Source: JACVRW01 sp040509755 (GTDB taxonomy: Bacteria; Actinomycetota; Thermoleophilia; Solirubrobacterales; Thermoleophilaceae). Taken from it: a stretch of 64,000 nucleotides of DNA. Where the stretch lies: assembly GCA_040509755.1 (NCBI GenBank), contig JBEVKF010000070.1, positions 1-64,000 of the forward strand, written 5' to 3'. Made by a program: the position numbers and the translations under genes. Below are positions 22,666 through 30,100 of this stretch, piece by piece (positions within the stretch are counted from its first letter, which is position 1; each line of letters starts with the position of its first letter). The notes beneath the pieces are model-generated. The model worked only from the letters and a program-made list of their open reading frames with translations, ran no database searches and was not told the DNA's origin.

Positions 22666-23607
22666 ATGACCAAGTTGGAGAAGCGTGTCAACGTCGCCGC
22701 CGTCTTTTTGCCCTTCGTCGCCTTCCTGGCGGCGATCGTGCTCCTGTGGAACAGCGCCGTGTCGGCGACCTCCCTGGCGATCCTTGGTGTCATGTACGTG
22801 TTGACCGCGGTCGGCGTGACGGTCGGCTTCCACCGCCTTCTCACCCATCGCTCCTTCCAGGTCCCGAAGCCGCTCGAGTACACCTTCGCCATCCTGGGGT
22901 CGATGGCCGTACAGGGTCCGGTCATGAGCTGGGTCGCCGACCACCGCAAGCACCACGCGCATGCTGACGAGGAGGGCGATCCCCACAGCCCGCACGTCGG
23001 GCACGGTGACGGCGCGACCGGCGTGCTGCGCGGTCTCTGGCACGCCCACACGGGCTGGCTGTTCTCGACCCAGGGGCAGGCCAGCGCCCGCCAGTACGCG
23101 AAGGACCTCTACGAGGATCCGGGCATGCGGCTCATCAACCGGCGCTTTCCGATGCTGGTGCTGCTCAGTCTCGCGGTCCCGGCGCTGGCCGGCTGGGCCA
23201 TCACCGGAACGCTCGCCGGCGCCGCCGGCGGCCTGCTCTGGGGCGGGCTCGTGCGCATCTTCCTCGTGCACCACATCACGTGGAGCGTGAACTCGGTCTG
23301 CCACTTCCTCGGCACGCGCCGCTTCCAGACAGAGGACCAGTCCACCAACGTGGCCTGGTTGGCGCTGCCGTCTTTTGGGGAGTCGTGGCACCACAACCAC
23401 CACGCCTTCCCGCGCTCGGCCTCTCACGGCCTGCGCCGCTGGGAGCAACTGCTCGACCCGTCAGCGCTTGTGATCACTTTCCTCGAAAAGGTCGGCCTCG
23501 CCCGGAACGTCGTGAGGATCGCGCCCGAGCGCCAGCACCAGCGTGAGCAGCAGGCCGGGCCGGTGCGCGCACGCGCAACAGAGCCGCGCGGCGCTTCAGC
23601 CCAGTGA
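22666..23607 (+). CDS. Fatty acyl-CoA/acyl-lipid delta-9-type desaturase
   Basis: 313 residues from the ATG at 22666. The three His boxes of membrane desaturases are HRLLTH (56-61), HRKHH (93-97) and SWHHNHHAFP (about 252-261), which hold the di-iron centre. Membrane helices flank them (about 10-50 and 150-195). This matches stearoyl-CoA/acyl-ACP desaturases that add a cis double bond to control membrane fluidity. The C-terminal 25 residues are polar and charged. It is coupled to hemolysin III by a GTGA overlap. Confidence 0.92.
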   Translation: MTKLEKRVNVAAVFLPFVAFLAAIVLLWNSAVSATSLAILGVMYVLTAVGVTVGFHRLLTHRSFQVPKPLEYTFAILGSMAVQGPVMSWVADHRKHHAHADEEGDPHSPHVGHGDGATGVLRGLWHAHTGWLFSTQGQASARQYAKDLYEDPGMRLINRRFPMLVLLSLAVPALAGWAITGTLAGAAGGLLWGGLVRIFLVHHITWSVNSVCHFLGTRRFQTEDQSTNVAWLALPSFGESWHHNHHAFPRSASHGLRRWEQLLDPSALVITFLEKVGLARNVVRIAPERQHQREQQAGPVRARATEPRGASAQ

Positions 23608-24269
23608 CAGATACGTACCTCCTGCCCGACGGCCTGCCCCGGCCGCTTCTGAGGGGACTGCTTCATCTCGGCGCATTCGTGGTCGCGCTCGGCGTGGGCA
23701 TCGCGCTCGTGCTTCTTGCCGGGCTCCACCACGCTCCCGTGTTCGCCGTCTACGGGCTTGCCGTCGCGGGGCTGTTCGGCGTCAGCGCGCTCTATCACCG
23801 AGGACGATGGCGGCCGGATGTCAGAGGGCGGCTCCAGCGACTCGATCACGCGATGATCTTCGTCCTGATCGCCGGGACGTATACGCCGGTCTGCGTCTAC
23901 GTGCTCGACGAGGGAGTCGGCCGGGCGCTCCTGGCCGTGGTCTGGGGTGGAGCCCTGGTGGCGGCGGTGCTCGAGCTGCGGCAGACCCCCGTGCCACGCG
24001 GGGTGATCGTCGCGCTCTCGATCGCACTCGGCTGGGCGGCCCTCCTCGGGCTGCCGGGCGTCGCTGACAAGCTCGGCTGGATCGCGACTGCTCTGATCGG
24101 ACTCGGCGGGGTGCTCTACACCGTCGGAGCCGTCATCTACGCCCGACGTCGGCCAGACCCGCTACCCGACGTTTTCGGATACCACGAGCTCTTCCACAGC
24201 CTGACGATCGGCGGGGCCGCCTGCCACTACGCGGTCATCGCGTTCTGGGTCCTGCCGCTGACGCAGTAG
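23604..24269 (+). CDS. Hemolysin III family (PAQR-like) membrane protein
   Basis: 221 residues with seven membrane helices. Motifs of the PAQR/hemolysin III family are present: SALYHRGRW (about 61-69), RLQRLDHAMIFVLIAGTYTPVC (about 78-99), and a final FGYHELFHSLTIGGAACHYAVI (about 190-211). The Ser/His/Asp/His set binds zinc in the adiponectin-receptor group, which has ceramidase-like activity. In bacteria the role is membrane homeostasis or is unknown. Overlap with the desaturase suggests a shared lipid role. Its last 108 bases are antisense to a STAS gene. Confidence 0.88.
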   Translation: MTDTYLLPDGLPRPLLRGLLHLGAFVVALGVGIALVLLAGLHHAPVFAVYGLAVAGLFGVSALYHRGRWRPDVRGRLQRLDHAMIFVLIAGTYTPVCVYVLDEGVGRALLAVVWGGALVAAVLELRQTPVPRGVIVALSIALGWAALLGLPGVADKLGWIATALIGLGGVLYTVGAVIYARRRPDPLPDVFGYHELFHSLTIGGAACHYAVIAFWVLPLTQ

Positions 24270-24602
24270 CGGCGCCACCAGCGGCAGCTCCGATCTGGTG
24301 CCGCTCAACTCGACGAGCCGCCACACCGCCCTGGATGCCCGGACGATGTAGAACGCCCAGTCGTGCGTGTCGCCGGCGCGTGCCGAGCGGACCAGCACCC
24401 GCAGCCCGGCGGAGTCGATGAAGCTGACAGCCGACCGGTCGAGCAGCACCATCACCCCGTCCGCCCGTGCCGCGTCGAGCGCCGAGCCCAGGCGGTCCGC
24501 GGTACTTCGGTCGAGCTCGTCGCCGGGTCGTATCAGGCAGGTCCCCTCCAGCGGCTCCACCGAGACTCTGAAATGCGGACTGGACCTCACGGAACCCTCC
24601 AA
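24162..24602 (-). CDS. STAS-domain protein with antisense C-terminus
   Basis: 146 residues. Residues about 10-105 are a STAS domain with LIRPGDELDRSTADRLGSALDAA and VSFIDSAGLRVLVRSAR (the phosphorylatable Ser in the DSAG loop). The remaining 40 residues (QRQDPERDDRVVAGGPADRQ onward) are encoded on the complement of hemolysin III and may be a chance extension. There is no kinase or phosphatase partner next to it. It could act with the SpoIIE-type system at 14-16.8 kb. Confidence 0.8.
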   Translation of the reverse strand: MEGSVRSSPHFRVSVEPLEGTCLIRPGDELDRSTADRLGSALDAARADGVMVLLDRSAVSFIDSAGLRVLVRSARAGDTHDWAFYIVRASRAVWRLVELSGTRSELPLVAPLLRQRQDPERDDRVVAGGPADRQAVEELVVSENVG

Positions 24603-24620
24603 ATGGTGATCATCGGGACA

Positions 24621-24858
24621 TCAGCCTCCCGTCGGGGGAGGCGGGGTCCAGAACAGCTCGATGGCCAGGTTCCGCTCCGGCTAAAACTGGAAGGAGTCAT
24701 GAAGCACGGGTCGACCGGTCACGCGCTGAACCTCACCGATCAGCTGCTCGCGCTTGGCCTCGCGGATGACCGTCCGGGCCTGACAGACGAGATCCGTGCG
24801 ACCGCCCAGAATGAGGACGCGCTCGTGCGGGGCGAGGATGTCGCGGAGGAAGGTCACG
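24621..24858 (-). pseudogene. Truncated DUF2294-like gene with premature stop
   Basis: On the minus strand, a frame reads VTFLRDILAPHERVLILGG, RTDLVCQARTVIREAKREQL, IGEVQRVTGRPVLHDSFQF, then TAG at 24683-24681, then PERNLAIELFWTPPPPTGG before TGA at 24623-24621. The pattern ending TGRPVLHDSFQ...ERNLAIELFW matches my recollection of the C-terminus of DUF2294 proteins. The TAG is one transition away from CAG (Gln). The upstream two thirds of the gene is missing: at about 24855 the sequence becomes the interior of a KaiC-like gene on the opposite strand. Confidence 0.55.
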
Positions 24859-25987
24859 TACTACGAGGACCTCGGCGGCACCGTCGGCGGTGAGGGCGGG
24901 CTCGCTGCCGTCGTGGAGCGCATCGGCGAGCTGATCAAGGAGCGGCGGCCGGGGATCATCGCGATCGACAGCTTCAAGGCGCTGGCCGCGTTCGCGGACG
25001 ACGCGCGTGCCTTCCGAGGCTTTCTCCACGAACTCGCCGCGCTCCTCACGGCCTTCCCCGCAACCTGTTTCTGGATTGGCGAATACAGCGAGGAGGAGAT
25101 GCGCACGGCGCCGGAGTTCGCAGTCGCGGACGGCGTCATCTCGCTCGCGACGGAGCGCGTGAACGAGCGCACGCTACGCCTGATCCAGGTGGCCAAGCTG
25201 CGCGGCAGCGACTTCCGCTCAGGACGTCACACATATCGCCTCTCCGAGGACGGCATCACGGTCTTTCCCCGGCTCGCCGACGTCCTCAGGACGGATGACT
25301 ACCGGCTCAGCGACGAGCGGATCTCGTCCGGGATCACGCCGCTCGACACGATGCTCGCCGAGGGCTACGCGCCGGGTAGCTCCACGCTGGTGGCCGGGCC
25401 GTCGGGTGTCGGCAAGACGTTGATGGGCCTCCACTTCATCTTCAGCGGCGCCGCAAAGCGGTGAGCCCGGGGTGATCGCGAGCCTGCAGGAGAACCCGAT
25501 TCAGCTGCAGCAGGTCGCCGACGGCTTCGGCTGGTCGCTCGACGACGACCAGGTGGCGGTCATGTACCGATCTCCCAACGACGTCTACATCGACGAATGG
25601 GTGTACGACCTACTCGACCTGATCGAGCGCACCCGGGCGAAGCGCGTACTGATCGACAGCCCGAGCGACCTTCAGTACGCGGCGCCGGATCCCGTGCGCT
25701 TCCGCGAGTTCGTCTACTCGCTCATGCAACGCCTGTCGCGGCAGGGCATCAGCCCGATCATGACCAGCGAGATACCCGACCTCTTCCACGTCGGCCGGCT
25801 GGCCGAATACGGCATTTCGCACCTCTCCGACACCGTCATCCTGCTCCAGTACCTGCGCGCCGAATCACAACTGCTGCGCACGGTCACGATCCTCAAGTCG
25901 CGCGGCACCGCCCACGACCCCGAGATCCGCGAATTCGACATCACGCCGGACGGGATCGTCCTCGGAGATCCGATCGTCGGACGCTAG
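24853..25987 (+). pseudogene. KaiC/RAD55-like ATPase, 5'-truncated and frameshifted
   Basis: The frame starting near 24853 encodes the second part of a KaiC-type first domain (YYEDLGGTVGGEGGLAAVV, IIAIDSFKALAAF as Walker B, then AKLRGSDFRSGRHTYRL). A second domain follows, with ISSGITPLDTMLAEGY and Walker A AGPSGVGKTLMG. Right after this (GCAAAGCGGTGAGCCC at about 25455-25466) one extra base closes the frame, and homology resumes in the next frame (GEPGVIASLQ, LIDSPSDLQYAAP, TVTILKSRGTAHDPEIREFDI) to 25987. The first Walker A and everything before it is absent. Both lesions make a working two-domain ATPase impossible. Confidence 0.8.
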
Positions 25988-26010
25988 AAGTGTGTGTTGA
26001 TTGCCCCAAA

Positions 26011-26037
26011 GTTTTACCGCTCCCACAGGTGGGGTAC
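26011..26037 (+). promoter_or_regulatory. Possible SigB-like promoter upstream of the 113-residue membrane gene
   Basis: GTTTTA (26011-26016) and GGGTAC (26032-26037), 15 bases apart, resemble the -35 and -10 of general-stress (SigB/SigF) promoters. The downstream genes (membrane protein, ferritin-like protein) would fit stress control. The spacing is slightly long, and no sigma gene is nearby. The 170-base gap 25988-26158 holds nothing else recognisable. Confidence 0.35.
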
Positions 26038-26158
26038 ATAAGTCGAGCAGGCACGAGCCTTCATTAGCAACGGCGCGCTCTGCCTCTCACACAACCCGCC
26101 GGACCCCCTCGCAGTGTGCGTGGGCCCCCTCCGGCGACTACCCCCCCAAGGAGTTTTC

Positions 26159-26500
26159 ATGGCAGCAACAGACGTCACCCGCGATACGTCGCGGACGAAC
26201 GGAATCCGGGCCCGGATCGCGGAGCGCAATCACGAGACCAAGGCAGCGTTCAAGACGACCGAGTTCTGGGGCATGATCGCCCTGGTCGTGACGATCCTCG
26301 TCAGCGCCGCACTGATCAACGGTGGCGACAACGGCACGGACGAGTTCATCGCCAAGCAGGCATGGCTGTACGTCTCGATCCTCGGCGCGGCCTACTTCAT
26401 CTCCCGTGGCCTTGCCAAGTCGGGCAGCTACGAGCCGGACGCCGACTACAACCCGGTCGACCTGACCGAGCGCAAGCGCAACGGCGGCACAGACCGCTAA
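26159..26500 (+). CDS. 113-residue two-helix membrane protein
   Basis: ATG 26159 with AAGGAG 5 bases upstream. A polar, basic N-terminal 38 residues is followed by two hydrophobic helices (WGMIALVVTILVSAAL, about 38-54, and AWLYVSILGAAYFISRGL, about 70-87) and a polar acidic tail (EPDADYNPVDLTERKRN). I do not recognise the family. A strong hairpin terminator follows its stop, so the ferritin-like gene is probably transcribed by partial read-through or from its own start. Confidence 0.7.
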   Translation: MAATDVTRDTSRTNGIRARIAERNHETKAAFKTTEFWGMIALVVTILVSAALINGGDNGTDEFIAKQAWLYVSILGAAYFISRGLAKSGSYEPDADYNPVDLTERKRNGGTDR

Positions 26501-26519
26501 GACGGAGCTCCGCGTGTAC

Positions 26520-26550
26520 GAGACCGGGCGGCACGAAGCCGCCCGGTCTC
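26520..26550 (+). terminator. Strong hairpin between membrane and ferritin-like genes
   Basis: A perfect 13-bp stem GAGACCGGGCGGC / GCCGCCCGGTCTC with a 5-base loop (ACGAA), 20 bases after the stop of the 113-residue gene and about 40 bases before the next start. A short CTC-T run follows rather than a clear U-tract, so it could terminate transcription or protect the upstream mRNA 3' end. Confidence 0.7.
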
Positions 26551-26592
26551 TACCCGGCTCGCGACCCCCCCCACAAACTGAGAGTGAATTTC

Positions 26593-27585
26593 GTGACTAA
26601 GCAGCAAGACCAGAAGATCGTGCAGTACCTGAACGAGGCCCATGGTGCCGAGCTGGCGCTCGTGCGCCAGTTGCAGGCTCAGATAGCGATGACCCCGAGT
26701 GGTCAGTACCGCGACGGGCTCGAGACCCACCTTCAGGAGACTCGGCGGCACGCCGAGCGCCTCGAGGGCCGGCTGGCCGAGCTGGGGCAGGGCAACAACC
26801 CGCTTCAGGTCGGGCTGGGTGCCCTGGAGAGCCTGGTAGGCCAGGCTCTGGCGTTGACCAAGACGCCGTTCGATCTGGTTCGCGGAACCGGTGGCGAAGA
26901 GAAGGTGCTGAAGAACGCCAAGGACTCCTGCGCCGCGGAGGCGCTGGAAATCGCCACCTACACCGCTCTGGCCCGGCTCGCCCGGAGCGCCGGAGACGCC
27001 AAGACCGAGCGTCTGGCCAAGTCCGTTCTCGGGGACGAGCAGCGGATGCTGGACCGGCTTCTGAAGGAGATCCCGCGCCTGACCGACGCCGTGGCACGGG
27101 CGGAGTTCAACGGTGACGGCTCATATGACGTGACCGAGACGGGCGCCGCCGACACGCTGCGCGAGGTCGGCGGTACGGCCAAGCGCACCACTCGCCGGGC
27201 CCGCAAGGTACCGGGAGTCGCGCGCGCCGAGGGCACGGTCAAGGGCGCCGTGGCGTCCGAGTCCGACCTGGCAATCCCGAAGTACGACTCGCTCGGCGCG
27301 AACGAGGTTCAGGAGAAGCTGTCCGAGCTGTCCCAGGTCGACCTGGCCAAGGTCAACGCCTACGAGCGTAAGAACCAGAACCGCACCACCATCACCAGCC
27401 GCATCGACTCCCTGCAGGCGTCCGAGCCCTGGCCCGGCTACGACGAGCTGAGCGTCGAGGAAGTCCGTGCCGTGCTCTCCGAGGGCGACGAGACCCTCAG
27501 CAAGACGGTCCGCACCTACGAGCGCAAGCACAAGGATCGCGCCGGCGTCCTCCAGGCAACCGAGCGCGAGCTCAGCAACGCCTAG
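26593..27585 (+). CDS. Ferritin-like helical protein (DUF892-like) fused to the two-repeat YD-L/YER module
   Basis: 330 residues. GTG 26593 is chosen because ACTGAGAG lies in range; GTG 26584 is an alternative. Residues about 5-170 form a four-helix bundle with ferritin-like spacing (YLNEAHGAELALVRQLQAQI, HLQETRRHAERLEGRL, SCAAEALEIATYTALARLA, DEQRMLDRLLKEI), with E and E..H pairs that could bind iron as in DUF892/YciF. A basic linker (about 180-225) precedes two repeats: IPKYDSLGANEVQEKLSEL with VNAYERKNQNRTTI, and PGYDELSVEEVRAVL with VRTYERKHKDRAGVL. These match the repeats at 20343-20846. It is probably a stress or iron-handling protein, which is an inference. Confidence 0.75.
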   Translation: MTKQQDQKIVQYLNEAHGAELALVRQLQAQIAMTPSGQYRDGLETHLQETRRHAERLEGRLAELGQGNNPLQVGLGALESLVGQALALTKTPFDLVRGTGGEEKVLKNAKDSCAAEALEIATYTALARLARSAGDAKTERLAKSVLGDEQRMLDRLLKEIPRLTDAVARAEFNGDGSYDVTETGAADTLREVGGTAKRTTRRARKVPGVARAEGTVKGAVASESDLAIPKYDSLGANEVQEKLSELSQVDLAKVNAYERKNQNRTTITSRIDSLQASEPWPGYDELSVEEVRAVLSEGDETLSKTVRTYERKHKDRAGVLQATERELSNA

Positions 27586-28457
27586 GGGCGACCGATCGAG
27601 CCATGGGAGGGGGCCCCGGGCACGGGGTCCCGCTCCCGCTCGATCTCCGCGTTCAGCTCCGCGCCGAGTAGCAGCGCGACGTTGGTGAGCCACAGCCAGG
27701 CGACGAGCACTATGGCGCCCGCGAAGGTGCCGTAGATCGCGCCCACGTCGGCGACCTTCGAGACGTAGGTGGACAGGCCGAAGGACGCGGCGAGCCAGAG
27801 CAGCACCCCGACCACCGCGCCGGGCGTCACCCAGCGGAAGGAGCGTTGCTCCACATCAGGCGTGACGTAGTAGATGAACGCGAACACCAACATCGCCGTC
27901 GCCACCGCGCCGGGCCATCGCGCGATGTTCCATGCGTGGGCGGTGGTCGAACCGAGTCCGATGAAGCCCAGCAGGTCTTCGGCGAAGCGTCCCCCCACGA
28001 AGGCCATGATGAGACTCACCAGCACCAGGGTCATCAGCACGACGGTGGACGCGACGTCGATCGTCTTGCGCCGCAGGAAGCTGCGCCCGCCCTCAACCTC
28101 GAAGACCACGTTGAGGGCTCGGCGGGCCGCTTCCAGGGCGCCGGTCGTTCCATAGAGCGCGACCACGACGCTGATCGCCAGAGCGGTCGCCGCGGTTCCC
28201 TTGCTCTGGAGCGCGCCGCGAAGCGAGCGATCGAGCGGGTCCACCACCGACGCCGGCGCGACCTCGCGCAGGTATCCGATGATCGCGTTGTAGGTCTCGG
28301 GATACTGCCCCAGCAGGCCGAGCAGCGACAGCGCGAGCAGCACGGCCGGGAACAACGACATGAGCGCGTAGTACGTGAGCGCCGCCGCGTGGTGGGTCAT
28401 CTGGTCGTCGTAGAACGACACCACCGTCCGTTTGACGATCGTTCTGGCTCGGCTCAC
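27582..28457 (-). CDS. YihY/virulence factor BrkB family membrane protein
   Basis: 291 residues with six membrane helices. Family motifs are DDQMTHHAAALTYYALMSLFPAVLL near the N-terminus (about 17-41), VVALYGTTGALEAARRALNVVF (about 97-118), and YGTFAGAIVLVAWLWLTNVALLLGAELNAE near the C-terminus (split at about 243-272). This family was once called RNase BN in error. The role is unknown but it is an inner-membrane protein. Its stop overlaps the ferritin-like gene by four bases, tail to tail. Confidence 0.9.
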   Translation of the reverse strand: MSRARTIVKRTVVSFYDDQMTHHAAALTYYALMSLFPAVLLALSLLGLLGQYPETYNAIIGYLREVAPASVVDPLDRSLRGALQSKGTAATALAISVVVALYGTTGALEAARRALNVVFEVEGGRSFLRRKTIDVASTVVLMTLVLVSLIMAFVGGRFAEDLLGFIGLGSTTAHAWNIARWPGAVATAMLVFAFIYYVTPDVEQRSFRWVTPGAVVGVLLWLAASFGLSTYVSKVADVGAIYGTFAGAIVLVAWLWLTNVALLLGAELNAEIERERDPVPGAPSHGSIGRP

Positions 28458-28493
28458 CCACCTAGCGTGCCCAAAGGCGCCGTGATGTGACGC

Positions 28494-29282
28494 TCAGGCG
28501 CGGCCGGCGGGCACCGCCGCGTCCAGCCACTCCTCGAAGGTCGGGCCGGCGAGCGTGGCGTTCGGTCCGGGCAGCGCGGCCCCGTTTGCGTAGCGCTCGC
28601 TGTCCGGGTCGGAGGGGTCGCCGGTCGTCTCCTCGACGCGCAGGCCCTCGCCGCGACGCTCGGCCAGCAGGCGCGCGGCGTCGGCGAGCCACCACTCGCG
28701 CGGGCCGGCGATCTCCGTCGTCTCGGCCGTCTCGAAGTCGGAGTCGGACGCGGTGGCGAGGTCGACCAGCGCCTCGGCGACCGTCCGCGCCGCCACCAGC
28801 TGGGTGCGCAGCTTCCAGACGTAGCTCACGTTCCCCTGGGTGCCCCACCGCATGAGCTCTTCCACGAACTCGTGGAACTGCGCCGCGCGCACGATGCGTG
28901 CCGGAATCGGGCCCGCCAGGGCGGCGTGCTCCTGCGCGACCTTGGCGGCGTTGTAGCCGCCCTCGAACTCGTCGATCCCGATGATCGACACCACGACCAG
29001 CCGCCGCGCGCCGGCCCGCTGACCGGCCTCCTGCAGGTTGCGGGCCGAGATCGTGAAGAACTCCGTCGCGGCCTGCCGATCCGGCGACGGCCCGGTGGCG
29101 GCGTCGATGATCGTGCCGACGCCGGCGAGGGCCTCGTCCAGTCCCTCGCCCGTGATCACGTCGACACCCTGCGAACGCGAGATCGGCACGACCTCGTACC
29201 CGCGTGACTCGAGGATCTCGACGATGGGCCGGCCCACCCGCCCGGTCGCTCCCGCCACTGCGATCTTGGTGCTCTGCGGCAT
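28494..29282 (-). CDS. NAD(P)-binding atypical SDR (NmrA/complex I NDUFA9-like)
   Basis: 262 residues. The dinucleotide-binding motif is IAVAGATGRVGRPIVE (about 7-22), with a typical LVVVSIIGIDEFEGGYNAAKVAQE strand and YxxxK-like segment (about 94-117). The C-terminal region (about 150-260) has WWLADAARLLAERRGEG. There is no canonical Ser-Tyr-Lys triad, so this is the NmrA/extended atypical SDR type, which may act as a redox sensor or reductase. It is separated from the enoyl-CoA hydratase gene by about 65 bases, so co-transcription is uncertain. Confidence 0.83.
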   Translation of the reverse strand: MPQSTKIAVAGATGRVGRPIVEILESRGYEVVPISRSQGVDVITGEGLDEALAGVGTIIDAATGPSPDRQAATEFFTISARNLQEAGQRAGARRLVVVSIIGIDEFEGGYNAAKVAQEHAALAGPIPARIVRAAQFHEFVEELMRWGTQGNVSYVWKLRTQLVAARTVAEALVDLATASDSDFETAETTEIAGPREWWLADAARLLAERRGEGLRVEETTGDPSDPDSERYANGAALPGPNATLAGPTFEEWLDAAVPAGRA

Positions 29283-29347
29283 CTCTGTCTCCTTGAAGTG
29301 GATTGCGCCTCACTCCGTAGACCCCCCGCGGCACCGCTATGTGACAG

Positions 29348-30100
29348 CTAGCGCGTCCGGGCGCGGAACGCCGCGAGCGCCTCGCGGGCGTCCGGCTCGT
29401 CGAAGAGGCGCACGCAGTGGTGGGTCTCGCGGTCCATCGCCGCGGGCAGCAGCTCGCCGAAGCGCTCGTTCAACATCGCCTTTGTCGCGGCCAGCGCGTC
29501 GCGCGAGCTGCGCGAGAAGACCTCGGCCCAGTGGTCGATCCGGGCGTCGAGCTGTTCGGGCGCGACCATCTCGGTCGCGAAGCCGTGCTCCCTGGCCCAG
29601 GCCGCGTCGCGCCCGTCGCCGCTGAGGAGCAGTTCCCGCGCGGCCGTCTCGCCGAGCAGCTCGGGCACGAAGAGCGTGCCCGCGTTGCTCATCACGAGTC
29701 CGATGCGGATCTCGGGTGTGAGCAGCCGAACGCGGTTCGTGCACAGGCGCAGGTCGCAGCTCGCGGCGAACTCGAGCGCGCCGCCCACGCACACGCCGTC
29801 CACCGCCGCGACGGCGGGCACCGGGGAGGCCAGCACCACGCGTGTCATCCGCTGGAAGCCCTCGATCGTCGCGGCCCAAGCGGCCGAGTCGGCCTCGATC
29901 GCCGACCGGAGGTCGTCGCCTGCGGAGAAGTGCTCACCGGCGCCGCGCAGCACGACGCAGCGGACACCCGTGTCGCGCCCCGCCTCCTCGACGGCATCCG
30001 CGACCGCGCTCATGGTCTCGAGGTCCCACGCGTTTCGGCGCTCCTGGCGGTCCCAGGTCACGACGCGGGCGGCCCCGCGCTCGGCGGTGGTCACGGTCAT
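29348..30100 (-). CDS. Enoyl-CoA hydratase/isomerase family protein
   Basis: 250 residues with the crotonase fold. Oxyanion-hole loops are HFSAGDDLRS (about 57-66) and VDGVCVGGALEFAASCDLRL (about 99-118). The catalytic region is LLTPEIRIGLVMSNAGTLFVPELLG (about 126-150), with the first Glu in place but NAGT where the second hydratase Glu is often found. Activity could be hydratase, isomerase or hydrolase. It overlaps the CoA ligase stop (ATGA) and is the last gene of the catabolic operon. Confidence 0.85.
   Translation of the reverse strand: MTVTTAERGAARVVTWDRQERRNAWDLETMSAVADAVEEAGRDTGVRCVVLRGAGEHFSAGDDLRSAIEADSAAWAATIEGFQRMTRVVLASPVPAVAAVDGVCVGGALEFAASCDLRLCTNRVRLLTPEIRIGLVMSNAGTLFVPELLGETAARELLLSGDGRDAAWAREHGFATEMVAPEQLDARIDHWAEVFSRSSRDALAATKAMLNERFGELLPAAMDRETHHCVRLFDEPDAREALAAFRARTR

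Noticed and set aside
24796..25464. Treating the KaiC-like frame as an intact gene
   Set aside because: The first Walker A is absent and the frame closes straight after the second Walker A while homology continues in the next frame. It is a pseudogene.
29337..29879. 180-codon frame antisense/out of frame within the enoyl-CoA hydratase region
   Set aside because: Arg/Ala-rich shadow without domain motifs. The crotonase frame explains the region.
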